A stretch of DNA of 12,445 nt, taken from positions 1 to 12,445 of the forward strand of contig CAZSVI010000110.1 of the NCBI GenBank assembly GCA_964610205.1, in the 5' to 3' direction. The translations under genes were made by a program, and so were the position numbers. Within the stretch, counting starts at the first letter, position 1. Each line of letters starts with the position of its first letter. Shown one piece after another: positions 5,845 to 12,445 of the stretch. The stretch comes from CAZSVI01 sp964610205 (GTDB lineage Bacteria > Bacillota > Clostridia > DSM-8532). The notes beneath the pieces are model-generated. The model had not been told where the DNA came from, did no database searches, and was given only the letters and a program-made list of their open reading frames with translations.

Positions 5845-6834
5845 ATGAAGAAAACCGGCGTAGCTATTGTAGGATGCGGAACCATTTTTCCGATGCATGC
5901 CCGGGCTGTTTGCAAGGCGGATAACACGGAGTTGTTGCTTGTAGTGGATATTGACAGGGAAAAAGCTGAATCAGCGGCCGTCAAATATGGGTGCCGGTAT
6001 GATACGGATTATAAAAGCATATTACAGGACAGCGGGATAGAAGCCGTTCATTTATGCACCCCGCATTATCTGCACGGACCAATGGCTAAGGAACTGTTAC
6101 AGTCAGGGAAGCATGTCCTGACCGAAAAACCCATGGGCATAAATATTGGTGAATGCATGGAAATGAACCGGATTTCACAGAAATCAACCTGTCAACTGGG
6201 TGTATGCTTTCAAAACAGGTATCATGATACCTGTGTAAAAGTGAAGAAAATGATAGATGACCAAAGTCTGGGCCGGGTTTTAGGAGCAAGAGCATTTGTT
6301 ACATGGATGCGGAATGAAGAATACTATACGCAAAGCCCATGGAGGGGAACATGGGAGAAGGAGGGCGGCAGCCTTTTAATGAATCAGTCAATACATACCC
6401 TGGATCTGCTGCAATGGTTTCTGGGGGATATAGGGGATGTAAGCGGTTCTGTTGCAACGCATCTTCTTTCCGGAACAATTGAAACGGAGGATACCGCAGA
6501 AGCGTTGATTTCATTTCAATCAGGTGCGCGGGCATTGTTTTATGCAACCAATAACCATATTGCAAATGCTCCTGTTTTTATTGAAGTTCTGTGTGAACAG
6601 GGTTCGATGTCTTTAAGCGGCGATCTGGTTATACAGTATAAGGACGGGCGAAGCGAGATAGTGCAGGATCAGCCGTCTACAGGTGCTAAATCATATTGGG
6701 GCACAGGACACAAAAACCTGATTCAACATTTCTACAGCTGTATCCGGAAAAAAACGCCTTTTCCCGTGAGTGGTACGGAAGGGATAAAATCAATAGAAAT
6801 AATAGATCGGTTATACAGCAGCGGAAATTCTTAA
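5845..6834 (+). CDS. second Gfo/Idh/MocA family oxidoreductase
   Basis: A second NAD(P)-dependent oxidoreductase of 329 residues, the usual family length. The Rossmann loop is GCGTIF (10-15), in which the third glycine is replaced, and D35 at the end of the second strand favours NAD. EKP lies at 94-96; GGSLLMNQSIHTLDL (174-188) holds H184, with N180 at the usual aspartate position, as in its neighbour. It is clearly homologous to the preceding gene but strongly diverged, so the pair is not a recent duplication. GAGGGA lies 7 bases before the ATG. Two such enzymes with one TIM-barrel protein fit a scheme in which one oxidises a sugar, the isomerase acts on the keto intermediate and the other reduces it. 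It is the last gene of the operon and converges on the lipoprotein gene after 46 bases. Confidence 0.9.
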   Translation: MKKTGVAIVGCGTIFPMHARAVCKADNTELLLVVDIDREKAESAAVKYGCRYDTDYKSILQDSGIEAVHLCTPHYLHGPMAKELLQSGKHVLTEKPMGINIGECMEMNRISQKSTCQLGVCFQNRYHDTCVKVKKMIDDQSLGRVLGARAFVTWMRNEEYYTQSPWRGTWEKEGGSLLMNQSIHTLDLLQWFLGDIGDVSGSVATHLLSGTIETEDTAEALISFQSGARALFYATNNHIANAPVFIEVLCEQGSMSLSGDLVIQYKDGRSEIVQDQPSTGAKSYWGTGHKNLIQHFYSCIRKKTPFPVSGTEGIKSIEIIDRLYSSGNS

Positions 6835-6846
6835 AATATCATGAAG

Positions 6847-6862
6847 CATTTTTTGAAAAATG
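6847..6862. terminator. weak AT-only hairpin between convergent genes
   Basis: CATTTTT and AAAAATG form an almost closed palindrome in the 46-base gap between two convergent genes. With one G-C pair and a tiny loop it is a poor terminator, but it is the only dyad in the gap. Confidence 0.2.
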
Positions 6863-6880
6863 GAAATCCTTCACGCCTGC

Positions 6881-7909
6881 TTATTCGTATTTCTTATTAA
6901 AAATAACGACTGTCTTACCTGTGGATATACTGACACCCTGTATTACCTTTCCTTTTAAATAGGTTAATCCGGTTACATCCGGATCAGGCTCAAATATTGT
7001 TTTGCCATTATCGTCGGTAAGCCAATATTTACTATCGCCGTCTCCATAATATTCGTGTTGGATAAAGACACCGTTATAACTCTCTGTCATTACCGAATGC
7101 TCATAATGATCAACATACATCTTTTGACACTTTTCAATAAACGCATTCTGATTTTTCAGCAGATCATCGTAATTGTCAAATTCAAAAATTGTTCTATTGC
7201 TTTTTATATGATATATGTAATACTTGTTATTCTTTTTATAAATGAAATTTTCACTATCTCCGAAAATTGTATACTGTCTTGTATGAGCTAATTCCGGGTC
7301 TGAGCTGAAATATACTTCCAGATCGTCCAGCAGAAGATGAAGGTCTTTGTCTAATACATAATATTCCGAATGCGAATGTGCTGTATCAAATGTATCCCTG
7401 CAAATAAAAGTATCCGGATTGGGATAATAAATTTCGATGTATGATTGACTGTCTCTTATGGTTCTTCCTTCTTTATCTATGATTACATATTTCTGAAGCT
7501 TATCATCACATACCGAGGCGTATCCCGAACTGCTGAACACGCTTATTGTTCCCCATTCCTCTTTCATTACGATATTACCATGCAAGTCTATAAAACCATG
7601 ATAAACTATACCTCCTTCTTCGGGAGGAATTGTAGAAAAAGTTGCAAAACCATTAAAGCATTTAATACTTTCCAGATTGATTGTTTCATCCAGTTTTTCA
7701 TTCAGAGTAAACGGCTGTAGATCTGCAGTATCTCCATTCAAGTGAATAAAACCATAGAGCTCACCTTTTTTATAGAATCCCATATCGCCTGCATCCTTAA
7801 AATAATCATAATCTGAGATTACATAAAATTGTTTACTCCGGTCTGTACAGCAACATAGAATTAAAAGAAATGATATACAAATAAAACCTTTTAACGCCCG
7901 CATAATCAT
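6881..7909 (-). CDS. putative lipoprotein with WG-like repeats
   Basis: A protein of 342 residues. It starts with a charged tip and a hydrophobic stretch (residues 9-18) that ends in CCC at 19-21, which points to a lipoprotein signal peptide, although which cysteine is lipidated is unclear and the box is not canonical. The body contains spaced blocks of the type YGFIHLNGD, HGFIDLHGNIV, VIIDKEGRTI, YVLDKD and WLTDDNGKTIF, resembling degenerate WG beta-repeats, in which a WGYID core is followed by a turn. It is rich in Tyr, Asp and Glu. It probably sits on the outer face of the membrane. GGAGGAGAG lies 7 bases before the chosen ATG at 7909. The gene follows the C_GCAxxG_C_C gene on the same strand after 68 bases. 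No enzymatic motif is visible and the function is unknown. Confidence 0.72.
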   Translation of the reverse strand: MIMRALKGFICISFLLILCCCTDRSKQFYVISDYDYFKDAGDMGFYKKGELYGFIHLNGDTADLQPFTLNEKLDETINLESIKCFNGFATFSTIPPEEGGIVYHGFIDLHGNIVMKEEWGTISVFSSSGYASVCDDKLQKYVIIDKEGRTIRDSQSYIEIYYPNPDTFICRDTFDTAHSHSEYYVLDKDLHLLLDDLEVYFSSDPELAHTRQYTIFGDSENFIYKKNNKYYIYHIKSNRTIFEFDNYDDLLKNQNAFIEKCQKMYVDHYEHSVMTESYNGVFIQHEYYGDGDSKYWLTDDNGKTIFEPDPDVTGLTYLKGKVIQGVSISTGKTVVIFNKKYE

Positions 7910-7944
7910 AAAACCACTCTCCTCCGGCTCCTGATAAATATCTA

Positions 7945-7972
7945 CGGGAAAGGGGCCTGTCCTCCTGTCCCG
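7945..7972 (-). repeat. GC-rich imperfect hairpin with GGACAGG direct repeat
   Basis: On the minus strand this reads as two copies of GGACAGG 8 bases apart, followed by GCCCC and TTTCCCG. CGGGA (7945-7949) and TCCCG (7968-7972) close an imperfect hairpin with a GGGG/CCTCC inner stem. It lies 5 bases after the stop codon of the upstream gene and before the ribosome binding site of the lipoprotein gene. It stands out by base composition and may be a dispersed intergenic repeat or an mRNA-processing or attenuation element. Confidence 0.45.
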
Positions 7973-7977
7973 CTTGT

Positions 7978-8385
7978 TTATTTGCCAAGTTCTCTCCCGA
8001 CAATCCGATCCAGTATTTCAACCGCTTTCAAAATCACATTTCTGCACTTGATTTCTTCTGTACTGTGTTTTTCTTTCAATGGTGCGCAATCTATGGAACC
8101 CATTTCTTTCTCATAAGCTTCAAACATTTCTTTTGTTAAGTCCTTGATCTTTGAGCTTTCATGAGCTCTTTCATGAACAAACAATTTGCTGAGAACCATG
8201 ATGGCTGCCGTCAGGGCGCCACACTTGTCCGCAATCGCCATACCTCCGCCAAATCCGGCTGCAAGCTTTACCGCCTCACTATCCAGGCCAAGATTGTACG
8301 CAATGTTTGCACCCTGAAGTATTTTTTCCGCACAGTTCAAATCTTCTTTTTCTCCAAAACCCTGTTGTATCAATTCCTGCAGCAT
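7978..8385 (-). CDS. C_GCAxxG_C_C family (putative redox-active) protein
   Basis: A small cytoplasmic protein of 135 residues with the four-cysteine layout that gives this family its name: C18 (LNCAEKIL), C55 in KCGALTAA, C100 (IDCAPLK) and C114 (IKCRNVIL). The glycine-rich stretch GFGGGMAIADKCGA (44-57) is the family signature. Members occur mostly in anaerobes and are thought to bind or pass electrons through cysteines or a metal centre; their reaction is not established. I chose the ATG at 8385 because AGGAGGAG lies 6 bases before it. An in-frame ATG at 8406 and a TTG at 8409 lie farther upstream without any ribosome binding site. It may be cotranscribed with the lipoprotein gene downstream. 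Confidence 0.85.
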   Translation of the reverse strand: MLQELIQQGFGEKEDLNCAEKILQGANIAYNLGLDSEAVKLAAGFGGGMAIADKCGALTAAIMVLSKLFVHERAHESSKIKDLTKEMFEAYEKEMGSIDCAPLKEKHSTEEIKCRNVILKAVEILDRIVGRELGK

Positions 8386-8419
8386 AAGGTTCTCCTCCTC
8401 TGTCATCAATTCAGAGAAT

Positions 8420-8437
8420 ATTATATCTCAAATTATA
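8420..8437 (-). promoter_or_regulatory. two TATAAT boxes upstream of the C_GCAxxG_C_C gene
   Basis: On the minus strand TATAAT occurs at 8432-8437 and again at 8420-8425. The second has TTCCAA 17 bases upstream as a weak -35 box. Either would start transcription shortly before the gene. Confidence 0.4.
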
Positions 8438-8838
8438 CTGCATTGGAACTGAAATCTTTTTCATGTAAAAGCCTTATAAATTGCAAGTTTAAGTGATGTG
8501 TAAAATTTTGTAAATCTGTATAACATCAACTTTTTGCTTGTTCTGTCGCTCCATGCAAGGGGTATGGATAGGGGTTAATTAATAATTTTCCTCAATGGCT
8601 GGGAAGTTATTGCTTTTCTATACATGGAAGGAGATGAGGCTCTATTTGTTACTACAACAGTCAAATGGGAGAGAATGTTGTGTTACAACGGCGATTACAA
8701 TAATAACAAATCTTGCAGGTTTTCTCAGTGTTTAATCAAAACTAATATTTCCCATAATATTTCCCATAATTGTAGCAGGGTAACTCGAGAAGGAACATGC
8801 TCATTCCAATAGTTAACATTAATTATTAGAATATGGAA
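8438..8838. other. gene-free intergenic stretch
   Basis: About 400 bases between the divergent C_GCAxxG_C_C gene and the protease gene. Possible frames lack ribosome binding sites and resemble no protein. Apart from the 12-base tandem repeat near 8744 and the promoter that follows it, I see nothing structured. No riboswitch or tRNA is recognisable. Confidence 0.5.
8744..8767. repeat. two tandem copies of AATATTTCCCAT
   Basis: The 12-base unit AATATTTCCCAT occurs twice without a gap (8744-8755, 8756-8767), and four bases of a third copy follow. It lies about 70-95 bases upstream of the -35 box of the protease gene, where an activator could bind. Confidence 0.6.
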
Positions 8839-8867
8839 TTTACAAGGACACACAGTTAATGTATAAT
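8839..8867 (+). promoter_or_regulatory. sigma-A promoter of the protease-RCC1 gene
   Basis: TTTACA (8839-8844), a 17-base spacer and a perfect TATAAT (8862-8867). Transcription would start near 8874, leaving a leader of about 60 bases to the ATG at 8936. Confidence 0.7.
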
Positions 8868-8935
8868 TATTCTATTAAATAACTATAAATACAAGCAATA
8901 CAAAAAAATACATGTGATAATAGGGAGGCTTTTTT

Positions 8936-11900
8936 ATGAGAAAAGGGAATAAACTGGCGTTGCTTGTTATAATATTTTTGTTTTTATTTCAGAATTTGTC
9001 TATGGCACGTTCTGAAATAGAATTAACGGGAAAATCAAATGAGCTTAACGAAGTGAAAACCCAATTCATTGAAAAGATAGTTAAACCATACAATGGGTTA
9101 ATAAATGATAGAGAAAACCAATATGCCGAACTTGAAGATCAAAATGTTCAGGATATAGATATTCAATCTGTTTTGGAAGAAAACATGAGAGAAGAATTGG
9201 AATATATAACAAATCAATTTATTATAAAATACAAAGAAAATAAAGGAGAAAACAAAGACAAAAAAAATATTGGAATTGAAAAGCTGGAAAAGCTATTCGA
9301 AAAAAAAGTAATGAAACAGAAAAGTATTTGCAGATCAAATAATAAGGTTGAAATTGTTACTTTAAGTGAATCTGTTTTAATGAAAGATATCTTAAAAAAT
9401 TTTGAAAGCAGTGGTTTATATAATGAAATTGAGTACATCCAGCCCGATTATGAAATTACTCTCGCATCATTTGATCCGTACTACAGTAAACAATGGGCAC
9501 TGGAAAACAAATGTGAAGGGGAACCGGTATACCTGTGTGATGTAAACATAGTACCGGCATGGGAAAAAACAACAGGGTCCGGGATCGTAGTAGCTGTTAT
9601 TGACACCGGTATAGATATTACCCATGAAGATCTTGCTCAGAATATATGGGTTAATACAGAAGAAATCATAGGTAATGGTACTGATGATGATAGCAATGGA
9701 TATATTGATGATATTAACGGATGGAATTTTTACTTGAAAGAAAATACAGTTTTTGATTATGTGAACCCAGAAAATGATTATCACGGGACTCATATCGCAG
9801 GAATAATCGCTGCAGCAAAAGATAATGGTATTGGTATTGCGGGGATAGCTCCCAATGTTAAGGTAATGCCTTTGAAAGTTTTTCAGAACAAAACGGCGTA
9901 TACAAGTGATATTATTGAAGCGATCGAATACGCAGAAGCTAATGGAGCGAAAATTATAAATTGCAGTTGGGGCAGCACTCAGTATAATCCTGTCTTAAGA
10001 GAAACAATTGAAGACAGCAATATGCTGTTTGTATGCGCTGCCGGGAATAATGGGATAGACATTAACGAGTTCCCCATTTATCCGGCATCTTTTAATTGTG
10101 ATAATATAATTTCAGTTGCTTCAGTAAATAAATATGGCTTATTGTCTGCTTTTTCAAACTATGGAGAGGAAGTTGCCGACATAGCAGCCCCAGGAGAAAA
10201 TATAATAAGCACAATTCCTGAAAACAAGTATACATATTTGAGCGGAACGTCCATATCTGCTGCCGTTGTAACAGGAGAAGCCGCATTGTTGTTAGCACAG
10301 AATAATAATTACAGCTCTATTGAAATCAAGGCAATAATAATTAAATGTTCGGATAAGCTTTCTTCCTTAACGGGGAAAGTATTTGAAAGTTGTAAAGTGA
10401 ATTGTGGGAACGCTATTAACGATTTAACAAATGATGAGATTATAAAAATCAGAAATAATATGGATGAGAATCCGATAGTTTCCGAAAATAAAAATTTGAA
10501 TAAATTTAGTTTATTCTCAAGTACGCAAAATAATCCATTTATCGACATCGCAGCAGGTTCCTATCAAACTTTATTGCTTCTGGATGACGGGACAGTGTGG
10601 GCAGCCGGGCTAAACGACATGGGTCAGTTGGGAGATGGTACAACCATAAACAGGGACATACCTGTTCAAGTAATAGGCTTATCTGGAATAACATCATTTG
10701 ACAGTGGGTTCTCACATTCCCTGGCGCTAAGTAATAGTGAAATGATATGGGCATGGGGCAGTAACTCATATGGTCAACTTGGGGACGGAACAACAACAAA
10801 CCGGACAACTCCGGTTCAGGTTAATGGGCTCTCAGGAATAATTGCTGTTGCCAGCGGATACGAATATAGTTTAGCGCTGAAAAATGATGGTACTGTATGG
10901 GCATGGGGAAGGAATAACTATGGGCAATTAGGGGATGGAACAACGATAAACCGGCAGCAACCGGTTCAGGTTATTGGATTAACCGGAGTAGTATCAATTA
11001 TTGCGGGTTACTATCATACAACTGCTTTAAAAAGTGATGGAACCGTATGGACATGGGGATATAATGCATATGGGCAGTTGGGGGATGGAACAACTACAAA
11101 TCGGACGACTCCTGCTCAGGTTAGTGGATTATCAGGGGTTGGTTCAATTGCGGGAGGTTATTATCATAGCATTGCACTTAAAGTCGATCAATCAGTATGG
11201 GCATGGGGTAGAAATAATTATGGACAATTAGGAAATAATACATATACGAATCAGTTAACTCCGGTACAAGTATATGAGTTGGATGCCATAATCAAAATAG
11301 TTGGAGGAGATTACCATACCCTTGCAATTAGAAGTGATGCCACAGTATGGGCATGGGGGAAAAATACCTTTGGACAATTAGGTGACAGTACACTTTCATC
11401 TCGTTCAAAGCCAGTGCGGGTACTAGGGCTTAACGGAATTATATGCATTGCCGGAGGATACGAACACAGTATTGCTTTGGCAAACGATAGGACTGTTTGG
11501 GGATGGGGAGATAATTATTACGGCCAGATGGGTGATGGCTCCAATATAAAAGAATTGGAACCGGAGCGAGTTTGTGGACTAACAGGAGTAACAGCAGTAA
11601 CCGGAGGATATAATCATAGTGCCGCGTTAAAAAATGATGGAACGGTATGGTCCTGGGGTTATAATAATTATGGTCAGTTAGGGGATGGTTCAGGCACAAC
11701 CAGGTCTACCCCTTTTCAGACAAAGAACTTAAACGGAATAACAGCAATTGAAGCAGGATATTACCATACAATTGCGTTAAAGACTGATGGAACAGTATGG
11801 ACATGGGGACGAAATAATTATGGACAGTTGGGAGATGGTACTACAACTAACAACTCAACACCGATGCAGGTAAGCGGATTAAGTGGTATAATTGCAATTT

Positions 11901-12445
11901 CAGGTGGATATTATCACTCAATAGCACTAAAAAATGATGGAACGGTTTGGGTATGGGGTTATAATACATATGGTCAATTGGGAGATAGTACAACCACGAA
12001 CAGTACGGCTCCGATCCAAGTAAACGGATTAAGCGGAATTACAGCAATAGCCGGAGGGGGATATCATACAATAGCATTAAAGGATGACGGAACAGTATGG
12101 GCATGGGGATACAACGCATATGGGCAGATAGGAGACAATTCAACCACAAACCGCAAAATACCGGTTCAAGTCAGTGGATTAACCGGAATAACTAAAATTT
12201 CAGGAGGATATTATCATACTGCTGCATTAAAAAATGATGGAACAGCCTGGACATGGGGACGAAATAATTATGGCCAATTGGGAGACGGAACCAGCGCTAA
12301 TCGGAAAATACCGGTACAGGTTAGCAGTATAAATGGAATTACGTTAGTTTCGGCAAGTATGTATTATACGATGCTAATAAAAGATGATGAGACAGTGTGG
12401 ACATGGGGGCTAAATTTCAATGGGCAATTAGGTGACGGAACATCT
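8936..12445 (+). CDS. secreted subtilisin-family (S8) serine protease fused to RCC1 repeats, C terminus beyond the window
   Basis: The frame is open from the ATG at 8936 to the right edge: 1170 codons and no stop. GGGAGG lies 7 bases before the ATG. Residues 1-24 form a signal peptide (hydrophobic 7-18, likely cut after SMA). Residues about 88-182 resemble an inhibitor-I9-type propeptide ending in IEYIQPDYEI. The protease domain follows: D223 (VIDTG), H283 (HGTHIAG), oxyanion-hole N371 (AAGNNG) and S439 (LSGTSISAA) make a complete catalytic set, though the usual GTSMAxP reads GTSISAA. After a low-complexity linker (about 490-533), RCC1 repeats start near residue 535; thirteen are seen, each 50 residues, of the pattern GTVWAWGxNxYGQLGDGT then P-Q-V-GL. 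The product is probably exported and held at or near the cell surface; the propellers may bind a partner or the substrate. A surface-anchor or dockerin domain could follow outside the window. Each domain is certain; the joint function is unknown. Confidence 0.93.
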   Translation, partial: MRKGNKLALLVIIFLFLFQNLSMARSEIELTGKSNELNEVKTQFIEKIVKPYNGLINDRENQYAELEDQNVQDIDIQSVLEENMREELEYITNQFIIKYKENKGENKDKKNIGIEKLEKLFEKKVMKQKSICRSNNKVEIVTLSESVLMKDILKNFESSGLYNEIEYIQPDYEITLASFDPYYSKQWALENKCEGEPVYLCDVNIVPAWEKTTGSGIVVAVIDTGIDITHEDLAQNIWVNTEEIIGNGTDDDSNGYIDDINGWNFYLKENTVFDYVNPENDYHGTHIAGIIAAAKDNGIGIAGIAPNVKVMPLKVFQNKTAYTSDIIEAIEYAEANGAKIINCSWGSTQYNPVLRETIEDSNMLFVCAAGNNGIDINEFPIYPASFNCDNIISVASVNKYGLLSAFSNYGEEVADIAAPGENIISTIPENKYTYLSGTSISAAVVTGEAALLLAQNNNYSSIEIKAIIIKCSDKLSSLTGKVFESCKVNCGNAINDLTNDEIIKIRNNMDENPIVSENKNLNKFSLFSSTQNNPFIDIAAGSYQTLLLLDDGTVWAAGLNDMGQLGDGTTINRDIPVQVIGLSGITSFDSGFSHSLALSNSEMIWAWGSNSYGQLGDGTTTNRTTPVQVNGLSGIIAVASGYEYSLALKNDGTVWAWGRNNYGQLGDGTTINRQQPVQVIGLTGVVSIIAGYYHTTALKSDGTVWTWGYNAYGQLGDGTTTNRTTPAQVSGLSGVGSIAGGYYHSIALKVDQSVWAWGRNNYGQLGNNTYTNQLTPVQVYELDAIIKIVGGDYHTLAIRSDATVWAWGKNTFGQLGDSTLSSRSKPVRVLGLNGIICIAGGYEHSIALANDRTVWGWGDNYYGQMGDGSNIKELEPERVCGLTGVTAVTGGYNHSAALKNDGTVWSWGYNNYGQLGDGSGTTRSTPFQTKNLNGITAIEAGYYHTIALKTDGTVWTWGRNNYGQLGDGTTTNNSTPMQVSGLSGIIAISGGYYHSIALKNDGTVWVWGYNTYGQLGDSTTTNSTAPIQVNGLSGITAIAGGGYHTIALKDDGTVWAWGYNAYGQIGDNSTTNRKIPVQVSGLTGITKISGGYYHTAALKNDGTAWTWGRNNYGQLGDGTSANRKIPVQVSSINGITLVSASMYYTMLIKDDETVWTWGLNFNGQLGDGTS
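10538..12445 (+). repeat. tandem RCC1-coding repeat array, 150-bp period
   Basis: The codon for the first Trp of each VWxWG motif falls at 10598, 10748, 10898, 11048, 11198, 11348, 11498, 11648, 11798, 11948, 12098, 12248 and 12398: thirteen positions with an exact spacing of 150 bases. The repeats are diverged but share long identical patches, for example a 26-base identity between 11798-11823 and 12248-12273. RCC1 propellers have seven blades, so thirteen or more repeats imply at least two propellers. The array is still running at the right edge. Confidence 0.92.

Noticed and set aside
8161..8496. 111-codon plus-strand frame opposite the C_GCAxxG_C_C gene
   Set aside because: It is antisense to a gene with a clear family signature and an ideal ribosome binding site.
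8624..8812. 62-codon plus-strand frame in the intergenic stretch
   Set aside because: No ribosome binding site at a usable distance, and the composition reflects the 12-base tandem repeat; it resembles no protein.
9214..11699. Several minus-strand frames of 68-108 codons and one plus-strand frame of 65 codons
   Set aside because: All lie inside the protease-RCC1 gene in other frames. The repeats produce periodic open stretches that are not genes.
10538..12445. Regular repeats as a CRISPR array
   Set aside because: The units are 150 bases, all coding in one frame, with no constant repeat and variable spacer pattern.

Overview
The window looks like a chromosomal segment of an AT-rich, low-GC Gram-positive bacterium, most likely a member of the Clostridia. 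The basis is strong GGAGG-type ribosome binding sites 6-8 bases before most starts, sigma-A-like promoters (TTGACA-N17-TATTAT, TTTACA-N17-TATAAT), a four-cysteine C_GCAxxG_C_C protein of a kind common in anaerobic Firmicutes, and a secreted protein with RCC1 repeats. No rRNA, tRNA, CRISPR array or transposase is visible.

Left part (1-2733): an XRE-cupin regulator on the minus strand faces a plus-strand unit that carries a good promoter, a leader of about 170 bases, a wrecked glycine C-acetyltransferase gene (kbl) and an intact zinc-dependent medium-chain dehydrogenase. The kbl gene keeps about 50 N-terminal and 29 C-terminal codons; roughly 315 codons between them are gone and the two pieces are out of frame. 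The arrangement matches a former kbl-tdh threonine-to-glycine unit. A further 13-codon frame with a perfect ribosome binding site follows the dehydrogenase and may be another remnant.

Middle part (2734-6834): an AraC-family regulator is transcribed away from a tight three-gene operon that encodes a xylose-isomerase-like TIM-barrel protein and two different Gfo/Idh/MocA oxidoreductases. Such combinations handle sugars, inositols or glycosides through keto intermediates. The AraC regulator probably senses the substrate and acts at the shared intergenic region. No transporter or kinase is present in the window.

Right part (6835-12445): on the minus strand lie a C_GCAxxG_C_C protein and a lipoprotein with WG-like repeats. 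After a 526-base gap with a clear promoter comes the largest gene, which is still open at the right edge (1170 codons visible). It encodes a secreted subtilisin-family protease (signal peptide, propeptide, complete Asp/His/Ser triad) fused to at least thirteen RCC1 repeats with an exact 50-residue, 150-base period. This protease-propeller fusion, the kbl deletion and the TIM-barrel/Gfo-Idh operon are the most interesting items.
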